Below, in pieces: positions 8,366 to 18,032 of a stretch of 64,000 nucleotides of DNA (positions are counted from its first letter, which is position 1; the number at the start of each line of letters is the position of its first letter). A program made the translations under genes and the position numbers. The notes beneath the pieces were generated by a model. It searched no databases. It saw only the letters and a list, made by a program, of their open reading frames with translations, and was not told the origin of the DNA. The DNA comes from Maribellus comscasis. GTDB taxonomy: Bacteria; Bacteroidota; Bacteroidia; Bacteroidales; Prolixibacteraceae. The DNA is taken from positions 6,956,001-7,020,000 of the forward strand of contig NZ_CP046401.1 in NCBI RefSeq assembly GCF_009762775.1. The letters are read 5' to 3'.

Positions 8366-10423
8366 TTAAAATTCAACAGGAATAAAAAAAGTAAAACGAC
8401 TTCCTTTGTTTAATTCACTTTCAGCCCATATTTCCCCGCCATGTATTTTGATCAGATCTTTACATAGCATTAAACCAAGTCCGGTACCCTTTTCTTCTTT
8501 TGTGCCGGCAATAGACTTAACTAACTCATAACTAAATAGTTTTCGAAGCCTTCCAGGAGAAATACCAAGCCCGTCGTCGATAATTGAAAATAGAAATACG
8601 TTCCTGTTTTCCCTCTTTTCAAAAAAGGTAGCTATCGTAATCCGGCCATTTTGTCGGGTATATTTTATGGCATTAGAAATTAAATTTCGGACTACTGTTT
8701 TAAACATATTTAAATCAGCATAAATCTTTTTATTTGAATCGACATTTATTGTAATCTCAATTTCTTTCTCTTTAGCTGATTCCTTATACAATGAAATACT
8801 CTCATTGACTACTTTTTCCACTAAAATTCTTTCAGGAGAAAATTTAATTTTTTGAGTCTGTGTACCAGCCCAGAACAAAAGATTCTCTAATAAACTGTAT
8901 ACCTGTCGAGTACTCTCATCCAAATACTTAACATATTCTTCCCTCACTCCTTCATCGGCAGAATGAAGCTCTTTTTTTAAAAGATCGACAAACCCAAGAA
9001 TTGAATTAAAAGGTCCCCTTAAATCATGAGCAATTATGGAAAAAAAACGTGATTTGGTTTGGTTACTTTCCAACAAGCCCTTTTCAGATATTTTTAATGC
9101 AACTAAAGCTTCATTCTTTTTCCTGATTTCTTTGTTTAGTTTGCTATTTGATCTTTCAAGCTTGTAGGTTAGCTTTTTGGTTGTATGATATCTCCAATAC
9201 AGAATAAAGCCGACACAGGCCAATAAAAACATAACAACGTAAAAGAATATTCTTTCTCTCTGCTGAAGGTTCAATTCAGTTTTGACTTGTTCAAGGTCGC
9301 GGGCTATTTCTATTCGTTGTTCATCATTTAACAACTTTTCGCGCTCATATTCTCCATAAAGTGAATCGTAAACAACAAAAAGGTTCTCGTATATATCTTT
9401 AGGACTTCCTGAATAGCCAGGATAACTGTAAAACTCTGAACAGGCATTATAAATATCAAATATTTTGGGAGGTAAGCCCAATTCTCTCGCAACATCATAT
9501 GCCAGATTTAATTGTTTTTCTCCTTCCTCCATTTTTCCGAGTTTTCCTAAAACAAGTGCTTTTTGTATCCGGCTTTCAATTAAACCAAAATAATCATTCT
9601 TTTCCTTGTTTAAATCCAATGCGGCATTGAGTTTTTCAAGCGCTTCCGGGTAACTTTGCTTATAAAAGAATACATCGGCAACGCCTTTTAAACCTTCAGC
9701 TATATATTTATCATTTTCAGCCTTTGTTGCTACTTTAATCTGTGTTTCAAACTCTTTCTGAGCAGCTTCATAATTATTTAAATCGAGATATGCATTTCCA
9801 CTGCAAAAATAAACGGCTGCCTGCCCGGCGAGGTTTTCCGTAGCCAGATGCTTTTTAAGTGCAATATCAAAATAGTCAAGCGCCTCCTGATGCTTTCCCT
9901 GTTCATTTAAAATCAAACCAACAGTCGTATTAACATATGCCATACCTCTTTGCTCCCCGAGGGATTCGAAAATCCCTAAAGCTTCCCGTGCATATTCCAT
10001 TGCGCTTGAAAGGTTTCGGTGTAAATAATACATATAACCTATATTGTCATAGGCATATGCTGTTGTACTTGAATCATTCGACATAATTCCGTAATCCAGC
10101 GCCTGCCGAAAATATATCCATGCTTTTTTTATATCGTATTGATAGTACAACATAGCAACACCGAGATAATTGCTAATTCTGGCAACTTCATTGTAGAAAT
10201 GAAGGCTATCCGCAATATGAAGAGCGTACTGTCCATAACGAATTGCTTCGTCATTTGACTTCTCATTTAACTCCCAGCACAAATCACCTAAATACTGAAC
10301 TTTTTCGAGAACAGACATTCCATCCGTTTGCCTTTCAATATTTTCCGGCAAATTCTGACCAAAAACAATGTTATAAAAAAGGGAAGTTAAAACGAAAGCG
10401 AAAACAAATTTAATCTTATCCAT
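8366..10423 (-). CDS. TPR-containing sensor histidine kinase
   Basis: The start at 10423 is chosen because it begins with a signal peptide (MDKIKFVFAF, ending VFGQ); an upstream in-frame start would add 11 unlikely residues. The 685-residue protein has tetratricopeptide repeats over about 40-370, one membrane helix at about 395-415, a coiled-coil linker, a HisKA dimerisation helix with the phospho-acceptor His466 (IIAHDLRGPFNS), and a HATPase domain with N box (NLISNAIKY, about 580), G1 (DDGLGIS) and G2 (GTGLGL). No receiver or output domain is fused and no response regulator is adjacent, so it is an orphan kinase. The periplasmic TPR region presumably senses a protein partner. Confidence 0.9.
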   Translation of the reverse strand: MDKIKFVFAFVLTSLFYNIVFGQNLPENIERQTDGMSVLEKVQYLGDLCWELNEKSNDEAIRYGQYALHIADSLHFYNEVARISNYLGVAMLYYQYDIKKAWIYFRQALDYGIMSNDSSTTAYAYDNIGYMYYLHRNLSSAMEYAREALGIFESLGEQRGMAYVNTTVGLILNEQGKHQEALDYFDIALKKHLATENLAGQAAVYFCSGNAYLDLNNYEAAQKEFETQIKVATKAENDKYIAEGLKGVADVFFYKQSYPEALEKLNAALDLNKEKNDYFGLIESRIQKALVLGKLGKMEEGEKQLNLAYDVARELGLPPKIFDIYNACSEFYSYPGYSGSPKDIYENLFVVYDSLYGEYEREKLLNDEQRIEIARDLEQVKTELNLQQRERIFFYVVMFLLACVGFILYWRYHTTKKLTYKLERSNSKLNKEIRKKNEALVALKISEKGLLESNQTKSRFFSIIAHDLRGPFNSILGFVDLLKKELHSADEGVREEYVKYLDESTRQVYSLLENLLFWAGTQTQKIKFSPERILVEKVVNESISLYKESAKEKEIEITINVDSNKKIYADLNMFKTVVRNLISNAIKYTRQNGRITIATFFEKRENRNVFLFSIIDDGLGISPGRLRKLFSYELVKSIAGTKEEKGTGLGLMLCKDLIKIHGGEIWAESELNKGSRFTFFIPVEF

Positions 10424-10557
10424 AACAATTCCGCACCACAAACCAAATATCGTCAAAGAATATATAATAACATTAAAAAAACAAAAAATATATGCCGGGG
10501 GTCGTTATAATCCGTTTTTTGCCTATGGTTATATTCAAAAATACCGATCAAAATGTA

Positions 10558-11112
10558 TTAATAATCAGTAGTAAATTGATCAGGATATTTTCCTTTGATA
10601 CCTTTTTTTTGGTAATAGTCCTTCATTCTTTTTATATCTTCCCGGTAATCATCACTCAGTTCAAACAAATCGCCCGGTGTCATGTATTTTCGTCCCCAAT
10701 CAAAACTCGAAAGATAAACAGGGACATTCGCCTGTTTTGCAATCGCATAAAAACCAGCTTTCCAGTTTTTCGTTCTTTTTCTCGTCCCTTCGGGAGTGAT
10801 AGCCAAATGTAAATTCCCGCGCTCTTCAAACAATTTAACAGACTGCCTTATAACATTCGCTCCCTTTGATCTGTCAATTGGGATTCCTCCCATTTTTCGA
10901 ACAAAAAAACCAACAGGCCAAAAGAAAAATTCCTTTTTTATCAGAAAGCTTATCTTCCCCCCTATTGATGTATAGTAAATCCACGCCCAAACAAAATCCC
11001 AGGCACTGGTATGCGGCGCTCCTACGATAATGCATTTTTTTTGAGGTGGAACAAAGTTTTTTCCTTTCCAGCCACCGATGCGCATTAAGATTTTACAGAT
11101 TCTTTTTAGCAT
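10558..11112 (-). CDS. 1-acyl-sn-glycerol-3-phosphate acyltransferase family protein
   Basis: A 184-residue PlsC-like acyltransferase. The catalytic H-x4-D block is HTSAWD (about 35-40), followed by a conserved GG-IPIDR segment (about 93-99) and the EGTRKR block (about 125-130). The family moves an acyl chain onto lysophospholipid acceptors at the inner membrane; some small members act on other lipids. The ATG at 11112 shares one base with the upstream stop codon (TGATG), so the two genes are translationally coupled. A TTG three bases earlier is less likely. Confidence 0.85.
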   Translation of the reverse strand: MLKRICKILMRIGGWKGKNFVPPQKKCIIVGAPHTSAWDFVWAWIYYTSIGGKISFLIKKEFFFWPVGFFVRKMGGIPIDRSKGANVIRQSVKLFEERGNLHLAITPEGTRKRTKNWKAGFYAIAKQANVPVYLSSFDWGRKYMTPGDLFELSDDYREDIKRMKDYYQKKGIKGKYPDQFTTDY

Positions 11113-11774
11113 CAAACAATGGTTTTTATTTCAAATCGGGCTGCCCCGGCAAAAGTTTTAAGAAGCTCAACAGCCATTTTTGTAGCTTCATCCAATTTTT
11201 CAGAAGCTCCATAGTCGATAACAATCATTAAGAATCGTTTTGTATTTAACGACACAGAAGTTCTCACCGAATCACTTGTGGGTGTGCCAAAAGCACCGGT
11301 ATCATCTCTGAAAACCGGCATAAATTCGATATTTAATTCACCACGCCCGATTCCTTCATAGGGTTCATCCCTCTTTCCAATTCCAAACATAGCGCCCCCG
11401 TTAATCTTTTCAGCATCGTATCCACCAATGGAAAAACCAGTTGAAATAGAAACAAGGTTTAACAAATCAACAACATTGTTTATCTGATACAACTCTTTTC
11501 GTTTTACAACCCGGCGTAACAGAGCTTCTGCTGAAAGCCGGTAACGAGCCGGATCTTTCCCACACATTTTGTAGGCTTTTCTGGAATCAGCTATTGCCTC
11601 AATTTTGCTGATGTTTTCAAGCTCCAGCAAGCTAGCTAATTCTACTATTTTATTTTCAATCTTCTCCCAGAGAATTCTGTTCTTTTCCCCGACTTGCACG
11701 TCACATTCTATACAGGAAAGCCGGATACCGGTAACTTTTTCTCTCAACTCCGGCGAAATGCTAATCTCCTTCAT
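11112..11774 (-). CDS. B3/B4 domain protein (PheRS beta-like tRNA-editing fold)
   Basis: A 220-residue stand-alone B3/B4 domain, the fold of the editing module of phenylalanyl-tRNA synthetase beta chain. The family signature runs through the KMCGKDPARYRLSAEALLRR stretch (about 80-100), followed by the NVVDLLNLVSIS region and GGYDAEKI. Free-standing members are thought to hydrolyse misacylated tRNA or act in metabolism; this is not proven for this one. It overlaps the following acyltransferase by one base, which suggests one transcript, although no functional link is known. Confidence 0.85.
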   Translation of the reverse strand: MKEISISPELREKVTGIRLSCIECDVQVGEKNRILWEKIENKIVELASLLELENISKIEAIADSRKAYKMCGKDPARYRLSAEALLRRVVKRKELYQINNVVDLLNLVSISTGFSIGGYDAEKINGGAMFGIGKRDEPYEGIGRGELNIEFMPVFRDDTGAFGTPTSDSVRTSVSLNTKRFLMIVIDYGASEKLDEATKMAVELLKTFAGAARFEIKTIV

Positions 11775-11882
11775 CTTCGAACCAAATCAAATTAAAAATT
11801 ATTTAAAACCATTTTTCAGCTTTTTATTTTTTTATCAGAAGATATTAATTTAGCTTTTCAAAATTCATCAAAACTATACAAA

Positions 11883-13472
11883 ATGAAAAGAAAACATTGT
11901 TTGTTCATATCAATTTTATTCTTTGTTATGAACATTTCAGCCCAGAATATTTCTGTAATTCCCAAACCTGCAGAAGTATCAATAAGGGAGGGTAGCTTTA
12001 TTTTGGACAGTAATGTCGGTCTTCGGTACGATAAAAACAACTCTGAGATGACAGCAATTGCAGGCTTCTTTAATGATTATCTCCACACTATGTATGGTTT
12101 TAAGCTTGATGAAAATTCAACAGAAAGACCGGTTCAGTTCAAAATTATCAGCCAGCTACAACTGGGCAAAGAAGGATACCTTTTAAAAGTAAACTCCAGT
12201 TCTGTTATCATTACTGCATCGGCTCCAAACGGGCTTTTTTACGGTTTGCAAACACTAAAACAAATGCTTCCACTTGAGGCTAAAAAAGGCCAACTTACAA
12301 TTCCTTCGGTTGACATAAAAGACCAGCCGCGGTTTGCCTGGCGCGGGAATATGCTGGATGTGGGGAGACATTTTTTCCCGGTGAGTTTCTTAAAAAAATA
12401 CATTGATATTCTGGCGATGTATAAAATCAACACCTTTCATTGGCATTTAACTGAAGACCAGGGATGGCGAATTGAAATAAAAAAGTATCCGCTATTAACT
12501 GAAATTTCTCATTGGCGCGATTCAACCATTATTGGTCATGCTGGCCGCTCCAATAAATACGACGGAGTGGGATATGGCGGATTTTACACCCAGGATCAGG
12601 CCAGAGAAATTGTAAGATATGCAGCGGAAAGATATATAACCGTTGTTCCGGAAATTGAAATGCCGGGACACTCCAGCGCAGCCCTGGCAGCATATCCAAA
12701 TCTTGGATGCACCGGAGGACCATACAAAGTACAGGGGACATGGGGCGTACATAAAGATGTTTATTGTGCCGGGAAAGACGAAACATTTGCTTTTTTAAAA
12801 GATGTTCTCGACGAAATCTTAGATATTTTCCCGTCGGAATTCATTCACATAGGAGGCGATGAGTGTCCTAAAGAGGCCTGGGAAAAATGTCCTGATTGCC
12901 AAAAAAGAATAAAAGATGAAGGTCTGGAAAATGAACATGAACTTCAAAGTTGGTTTATAACACAAATGGATCATTATCTTACATCCAAAGGTCGCAGGTT
13001 AATTGGTTGGGATGAAATTCTGGAAGGTGGTCTTGCGCCTCAGGCAACTGTGATGAGCTGGCGTGGAATAAAAGGAGGAATTGAAGCAGCAAAACAACAT
13101 CATGAGGTAGTAATGAGCCCGACAACCCATATGTACATTGACTATTATCAATCAGAAGACAAGAAAAACGAACCTTTAGCAATAGGCGGATTTCTTCCGG
13201 TTGAAAAAGTATATAGCTATGAACCGATTCCGGAAGAATTATCTGCTGAAGAGGCTAAATTTATTTTAGGCGTTCAAACCAACCTTTGGACGGAGTATAT
13301 TCCAAGCACGAAACTTGCAGAATATATGTTACTCCCCCGTTTGGAAGCACAGGCCGAAGTAGCATGGACAAAAAAAGAACTAAAGGACTTTGAAAATTTT
13401 GAAGACCGACTAAACAGCGAATATAAAAGGCTGGATAAACTTGGCATCAATTACAGAAACCATAATAAATAG
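11883..13472 (+). CDS. Beta-N-acetylhexosaminidase, GH20
   Basis: A 529-residue secreted GH20 enzyme. The signal peptide (1-21) ends NISAQ, an N-terminal GH20b domain covers about 24-145, and the TIM barrel about 148-500. HWHLTEDQGWRIEI (187-200) is the family substrate-binding block, and the catalytic pair Asp326-Glu327 lies in HIGGDECPK. It cleaves terminal beta-linked GlcNAc or GalNAc by substrate-assisted catalysis, in the periplasm or at the surface. The next gene, an esterase, starts 11 bases after the stop; the pair could jointly process acetylated amino-sugar glycans. Confidence 0.93.
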   Translation: MKRKHCLFISILFFVMNISAQNISVIPKPAEVSIREGSFILDSNVGLRYDKNNSEMTAIAGFFNDYLHTMYGFKLDENSTERPVQFKIISQLQLGKEGYLLKVNSSSVIITASAPNGLFYGLQTLKQMLPLEAKKGQLTIPSVDIKDQPRFAWRGNMLDVGRHFFPVSFLKKYIDILAMYKINTFHWHLTEDQGWRIEIKKYPLLTEISHWRDSTIIGHAGRSNKYDGVGYGGFYTQDQAREIVRYAAERYITVVPEIEMPGHSSAALAAYPNLGCTGGPYKVQGTWGVHKDVYCAGKDETFAFLKDVLDEILDIFPSEFIHIGGDECPKEAWEKCPDCQKRIKDEGLENEHELQSWFITQMDHYLTSKGRRLIGWDEILEGGLAPQATVMSWRGIKGGIEAAKQHHEVVMSPTTHMYIDYYQSEDKKNEPLAIGGFLPVEKVYSYEPIPEELSAEEAKFILGVQTNLWTEYIPSTKLAEYMLLPRLEAQAEVAWTKKELKDFENFEDRLNSEYKRLDKLGINYRNHNK

Positions 13473-13483
13473 ACTAAAAAATT

Positions 13484-14380
13484 ATGAAAAACAAATTAAC
13501 AATTCTGTTTATTCTTTTTGGTCTTGGCACGCTTCAAGCCAAAAAGTACAAAGTTTTCTATCTCGGTGGGCAATCAAACATGGATGGTTACGGGTATGTA
13601 AATGAATTGCCCGGTGAGTTAAACAAACCCGTTGAAGGCGTATACATTTTTCATGGAAATACGGCAAGTGACGGAGACATAGTGGACGGCAGAGGTGTTT
13701 GGGAAATTTTAAAACCCGGACACGGTGTTGGTCACAAATCAGATTTTCACGGAAACCAACTCTCTGAACGGTTTGGAATTGAACTTACCTTTGCAAGCGA
13801 ATTAAAAAAAATGCTCCCCGGAGAAAACATCGCCTTAATTAAATACAGCAAAGGAGGGACATCGATACATATTGATGCTGCAGAAGACTTTGGCTGCTGG
13901 GATCCTGATTATACAAAGACAAACGGGATAAATCAATTCGACCATTTTCTGGCAACAGTTTTAAACGCATATTCAGTAGATGATATTGACGGAGACGGAG
14001 AGCGTGACGAACTTATCCCGGCCGGAATAGTATGGATGCAGGGAGAAAGTGACGCCCATGAAAAAAAAATTGCAGAAAACTACCAGGCCAATTTAAAAAG
14101 GCTTATCGACTTAATGCGGGCAGCCTTTCTAAAGGATGATCTCCCCGTTGTTATCGGGAGAATTTCTGACTCGGGAAATGATACGGATGGGAAGGTTTGG
14201 GATTATGGAAATATTCTTCGCTGGCAGCAAGCCAGGTTTGTAAACCAGGATTCAAATGCTGCATTGGTGGTCTCAACCGACAATTATGGTTACTCCGATA
14301 AATGGCATTATAATACCGAGGGGTATATTGATTTTGGGAAACAATGTGCAATAAAAATGAGTGAGTTGCTGGAAAATTAG
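13484..14380 (+). CDS. Sialate O-acetylesterase-type (SASA) carbohydrate esterase
   Basis: A 298-residue protein with a signal peptide (1-19) and an SGNH fold. The nucleophile block is GGQSNM with Ser31, the second block is WMQGESDAH (184-192), and the C-terminal DKWHYNTEGYIDFG supplies the catalytic His. SASA enzymes remove acetyl esters from sialic acid, xylan or other glycans. It follows the GH20 gene by 11 bases, so cotranscription is likely. The insertion rich in acidic residues around 165-180 (DDIDGDGERDE) resembles a calcium-binding loop. Exact substrate unknown. Confidence 0.85.
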   Translation: MKNKLTILFILFGLGTLQAKKYKVFYLGGQSNMDGYGYVNELPGELNKPVEGVYIFHGNTASDGDIVDGRGVWEILKPGHGVGHKSDFHGNQLSERFGIELTFASELKKMLPGENIALIKYSKGGTSIHIDAAEDFGCWDPDYTKTNGINQFDHFLATVLNAYSVDDIDGDGERDELIPAGIVWMQGESDAHEKKIAENYQANLKRLIDLMRAAFLKDDLPVVIGRISDSGNDTDGKVWDYGNILRWQQARFVNQDSNAALVVSTDNYGYSDKWHYNTEGYIDFGKQCAIKMSELLEN

Positions 14381-14398
14381 TATAATGACTATTTATAA

Positions 14399-14430
14399 AA
14401 AAGGGATTCTGACAAATCAGAATCCCTTTT
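14399..14430. terminator. Bidirectional terminator
   Basis: AAAAGGGATTCTGA / TCAGAATCCCTTTT is a perfect 14-base inverted repeat with a CAAA loop, flanked by A and T runs. It lies between the 3' ends of the SASA esterase (+) and the cold-shock gene (-), so it can end both transcripts. Confidence 0.9.
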
Positions 14431-14444
14431 CTTATAGCTTTTAC

Positions 14445-14639
14445 CTAAATTTCTTTAACATTGAAGGCCACCGGCCCACGATCACTTTCTTTAATCTCAA
14501 ACTCAACTTTCATATCAGGTTCAAGACTTAGAAAGCTATCCAAAATCCCTGTACGATGTACAAAGTAATCCTTATTATCTTCGGATTGGATAAAACCGAA
14601 GCCTTTAGTGGAATCGTACCACTTTACAGTACCAGTCAT
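14445..14639 (-). CDS. Cold shock domain protein
   Basis: A 64-residue single cold-shock domain with RNP1 KGFGFI (13-18) and RNP2-like YFVHRT (25-30). The family binds single-stranded RNA and DNA and melts secondary structure, acting as an RNA chaperone in cold or growth transitions. It starts 5 bases after the stop of the RRM protein gene, so the two RNA-binding proteins are made from one mRNA. Confidence 0.93.
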   Translation of the reverse strand: MTGTVKWYDSTKGFGFIQSEDNKDYFVHRTGILDSFLSLEPDMKVEFEIKESDRGPVAFNVKEI

Positions 14640-14644
14640 ACAAA

Positions 14645-14953
14645 TTAGTAACGGTTTCTGCTGCGGTTGTATCCACCGCCACCGCCGCCTCTGCGGTCGT
14701 TACCATAGCTAGGACGTGGTTTAGATTCATTAACTTTAATGTTTCTTCCACCTACCTCAGCGTTGTTTAATTCTTCTATGGCTGTATTGGCTTCGTCATC
14801 GCTATCCATTTCAACAAAACCAAAACCTTTACCTCTTCCTGTAAATTTATCAGTGATAATTTTTGCAGAAGAAACCTCGCCATACTCTTCAAAAATTTTT
14901 CTCAAATCTTCCTCACCCAAATTAAACGGAAGATTTCCAACATAAATGTTCAT
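14645..14953 (-). CDS. RRM-domain RNA-binding protein with Gly/Arg-rich tail
   Basis: A 102-residue protein with one RNA recognition motif: RNP2 IYVGNL (3-8) and RNP1 KGFGFVEM (42-49). The last 20 residues form a low-complexity tail rich in Gly, Arg, Asn and Tyr. Such glycine-rich RRM proteins are common in Bacteroidota, cyanobacteria and plants and act as RNA chaperones. It is the first gene of a two-gene operon with a cold-shock protein and is preceded by a leader of roughly 250 bases, which fits cold- or growth-phase control of the mRNA. Confidence 0.93.
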   Translation of the reverse strand: MNIYVGNLPFNLGEEDLRKIFEEYGEVSSAKIITDKFTGRGKGFGFVEMDSDDEANTAIEELNNAEVGGRNIKVNESKPRPSYGNDRRGGGGGGYNRSRNRY

Positions 14954-15209
14954 TTGTTATTTTTTAAAAAATTAATAATTTCTTTTTTCTATTTCGTGCA
15001 CACAGTAAGTCAAACTAACATTTTTACTACTTGGATTTACCGGAAAATAAAATTGGAGAAATTATAAATTACGAATAAAAGCCGTGGAGAAAACAAGAGA
15101 GGAATACTGTGTCCAGATTGTTTAAAAATCAATAAAAAAAAGACCAACTTGCTAAATTTTAGATAATTAAATTAAACTAACAATTAAAATCATCTTAAAA
15201 GTAACATTA
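14954..15209 (-). other. Long AT-rich 5' leader of the RRM/cold-shock operon
   Basis: About 250 bases without a gene between the predicted start of transcription (near 15203) and the RRM start codon. It is very AT-rich and has no open frame of note. Long leaders are known for cspA-type mRNAs, where they act as thermosensors. Whether this one folds that way is inference. Confidence 0.4.
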
Positions 15210-15239
15210 CAAAGGTAACTTAAAAAAGCATTTTACAAA
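15210..15239 (-). promoter_or_regulatory. Promoter of the RRM/cold-shock operon
   Basis: On the minus strand, TTTG (15239-15236) is followed after 18 bases by TACCTTTG (15217-15210), a full match to the Bacteroidota sigma-ABfr consensus TTTG-N19-TAnnTTTG with spacing one base short. The opposite strand up to the ATG at 15391 shows only a weak box (TACGTTTA, 15358-15365). Confidence 0.6.
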
Positions 15240-15390
15240 CTGAATGTCAAAAAATCTTTAAATTCAGTCGAAAACACATCATTAAAACAGAATTTAAATA
15301 TGTTGTAGATTATCTATTTTTCCCTGGTACCTCTCATTTTCAAACCAATTAATTTGCTACGTTTACACGCTAGTCAAAAAAAACAATTCA

Positions 15391-16296
15391 ATGTCAAAAA
15401 CCAGGATAGTTACACTAACTCTTTTATGCGTTTTCTTTACCCTGAGAGGGGCAAAAGCACAGGATAAAATCATCACAAATTCGAATGACACAATCAATTG
15501 TAAAATAACCCGTGTTACCGCAAAGGCTATTTTTTATGCTGAAAACACCAATGGTCTAAGCTCAGGGAAAAGAATCCAGAAAAGTGAAATAAAAACCTGG
15601 ACGATTCGTGAAACCCAAGCGCCGGAATCAAATCAAATCATAAATGAATACCAAAATGGTAAATGGCGTTTTTCGATTGAAGGTGGTGTCGGACACCGAA
15701 TTGCAAGCACAAAAGAATCAAAACAAAACTATGAAGATCAAGGACTTCCTTCGAATGAAGTAGATTCCTATTTTCGTCAAATTAAAACAGGTTTAAAAGC
15801 ATCCGGACAGATTCATTATATGTTCTGGGAAAAGTTTGGTCTCGGAATCGACTACCAGATTCATCACTCGTCAGGGAAAATTACCGGTACTTTTAATCCT
15901 CATGATAGCTACACGCTTCTTTACGGCGATTTAAACGACGATGTTTATACCAACTATACAGGTTTGTCTTTGTATTATCAGGAATGGTTGAATCCCAGAT
16001 ATAAAATATATTATCAGGTTTCAATGGGAATTACCTTTTTCAGACAGGAAAACATAACCCTTTACTCGCCAAGCTTAATAACAGGCAAAGCATTTGGAGG
16101 AAATACAGAAGTAGGTTTTGAATATTTTCTAAAAAGAAATGTTGCTGTTGCAGTAAATGCAGGCTTCTTCCAATCAACGGTTTCCAGAATAAAAGTTGAT
16201 AACGGCCACAGCACAAACGAATATGACCTTGAAAAAGAACAAAGAGAAGGCCTTTCCAGAATTGATCTGGGAGTGGGACTAAAATTCTATTTATAG
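15391..16296 (+). CDS. Predicted outer membrane beta-barrel protein, function unknown
   Basis: A 301-residue protein with a signal peptide (1-23, ending AKAQ). Residues 25-75 form a small beta-rich domain (DTINCKITRV) that recurs at the N terminus of many Bacteroidota surface proteins. From about 90 to the end, alternating aromatic and polar residues and a terminal LGVGLKFYL strand indicate an OMP-like barrel. No catalytic motif was seen. The next gene, a lipoprotein, begins 17 bases later and may be cotranscribed. Confidence 0.75.
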   Translation: MSKTRIVTLTLLCVFFTLRGAKAQDKIITNSNDTINCKITRVTAKAIFYAENTNGLSSGKRIQKSEIKTWTIRETQAPESNQIINEYQNGKWRFSIEGGVGHRIASTKESKQNYEDQGLPSNEVDSYFRQIKTGLKASGQIHYMFWEKFGLGIDYQIHHSSGKITGTFNPHDSYTLLYGDLNDDVYTNYTGLSLYYQEWLNPRYKIYYQVSMGITFFRQENITLYSPSLITGKAFGGNTEVGFEYFLKRNVAVAVNAGFFQSTVSRIKVDNGHSTNEYDLEKEQREGLSRIDLGVGLKFYL

Positions 16297-16313
16297 GTAT
16301 AAGAACTTGAACT

Positions 16314-18008
16314 ATGAAAACATTTTACGCAAAAAAAAATATATCTGCATTAAGGAATCTTGTTCTTTTTTCAGTTTTATCGTTTGCGGTTGTTTCCTGC
16401 AGCAACGACTTTTTGGATACTCAAATGCCCTCAAATTATATTGAAGGTGATTCGATTGTTGTAATGAGCGATATCGGTTCATTTGAATACGAATTTGACA
16501 TGCAATCTGCGGGCCCGGGTGAATGGAAATTGTTTCAGTTTCCCATTTGGTTGGATATCTCACCAAAAGAGGGTGTGCTAAACGGTAATTCCAGAGTAAA
16601 TTTTCATTTTACGGTAAACAAACAGGAAATGTATGTCGATCTGGGTTTATATACTTTTCCGTTGATATTTGATGTGGAGAATGTTGGCCTTGTTGAAAAT
16701 ACTGTTGTACTAGCCAATGTTGGCGAACCTGAAATAAACGATACTCCCTCAGAAATAACTGCCGATTATACATTTAAAGGACAATACCAGCTAGTTAACA
16801 GCGGGCATGGAATTTTAATTTGGCAGGTGGTTAACAAACCCGAGTGCCTGCAACTCGATGTTACAGAAGGAGTGCTAAACTCGCACGAATACGGGATATG
16901 GGATTATTCAATTGATCCCTCGGGCTTTGACCCCGGCGAATATTCCGGACAAGTTGAAATACAAAGTAATGCGAGCGAACAAAATTTTACCATCAATTTT
17001 AACTTTACAATCCAGGAAACAGGATATTACGGAGGTTACTTAAGCGGGGAATATTTAGATGCCGGGTTTAGTAAAAGTCTCAATCAGGTTATCGTTTTAA
17101 CCCGCGAGCCTAATAATTTACTTTTTTTCAAAGCCGACTCTTCGGATGCAGATACTGTCAAATTGAATAAGATTCCCAGATGTCTGGCTTTATCGGAAGA
17201 CGAACAAACAGTGGCGGTGGGATTTTCCGATGCTTCCGTTTCTACATTTGAAACCCAAAGTCACACATTGCTAATGAATTACTCTCTAAACGCCGTGCCA
17301 AACCAAATTGAATTTGGCTCTGAAAACAGTCTTTACTTTTTGGCCTGGACCGACTATACAACATTTCTTTACACCCTCAACCTCCAAAATGGCTTAACAA
17401 AAAGATCCATCGGTTCAAACAACGGACTTTCAACGCTAAAAAAAGTTCCGGGAAAGGATTTAATACTTTCAACACGAAAAGGTTGGAGTCCTGACGGATT
17501 ATTTGTGTTTGATATCACAAATGAAGCAGTAGATTCATTAAATGAATACTGGTCGAGCCTGAATGGTTTCTGGCTGTCAGAAAACGGAGAACGTCTATTT
17601 ACAGGAAGTCAGAACGTTTATCAGATTCCGGAGTATGTCCCCGGTCAGGCATGGATAATGAACTCCCCGCCTGTTGCAGGGGAATTTAATATTGGAGATG
17701 GATTGAAAATAAATGATATGGTTCATCAAAGTTCTGCCGGAAAACTATTTATCGCGTATGAGGAAGGGTATTACAGAAGTACAACATATATTAAACAACT
17801 CAACGACCAAAACTACACAATACAAAAAACCTATGAGGCATCTCCTGCTCCACCCGACTTTTATCCTGCGGGAAATACGTGGTGGGTTGAGACTTTAAAG
17901 TTGTTTCCTTCTCCCAACGGCGAAGAATTATGGATAATCAGGAAATATCCGGCGGATGATTATGAGTTACCCGATATGTGGACAATAGAACGAATTGAAA
18001 TCAACTAA
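16314..18008 (+). CDS. Surface lipoprotein with BACON-like domains and a beta-propeller-like region
   Basis: A 564-residue lipoprotein: the signal peptide ends in a lipobox at VVSC (Cys about 26). Residues about 40-240 look like two BACON-type beta-sandwich repeats, both with the WLDISPKEGVLNG/LDVTEGVLNS pattern typical of Bacteroidetes carbohydrate-associated domains. About 250-560 resembles a YncE/WD-type propeller (repeated short beta blades such as LALSEDEQTVAVGFSD). It is probably a cell-surface binding protein. No enzyme motif is visible; ligand unknown. Confidence 0.65.
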   Translation: MKTFYAKKNISALRNLVLFSVLSFAVVSCSNDFLDTQMPSNYIEGDSIVVMSDIGSFEYEFDMQSAGPGEWKLFQFPIWLDISPKEGVLNGNSRVNFHFTVNKQEMYVDLGLYTFPLIFDVENVGLVENTVVLANVGEPEINDTPSEITADYTFKGQYQLVNSGHGILIWQVVNKPECLQLDVTEGVLNSHEYGIWDYSIDPSGFDPGEYSGQVEIQSNASEQNFTINFNFTIQETGYYGGYLSGEYLDAGFSKSLNQVIVLTREPNNLLFFKADSSDADTVKLNKIPRCLALSEDEQTVAVGFSDASVSTFETQSHTLLMNYSLNAVPNQIEFGSENSLYFLAWTDYTTFLYTLNLQNGLTKRSIGSNNGLSTLKKVPGKDLILSTRKGWSPDGLFVFDITNEAVDSLNEYWSSLNGFWLSENGERLFTGSQNVYQIPEYVPGQAWIMNSPPVAGEFNIGDGLKINDMVHQSSAGKLFIAYEEGYYRSTTYIKQLNDQNYTIQKTYEASPAPPDFYPAGNTWWVETLKLFPSPNGEELWIIRKYPADDYELPDMWTIERIEIN

Positions 18009-18032
18009 AAAGTTTTTATTCTTCCTCCTCTG

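Noticed and set aside
12522..12786. Minus-strand frames opposite the GH20 gene
   Set aside because: Shadow frames within a well-supported hexosaminidase, with no start signals.
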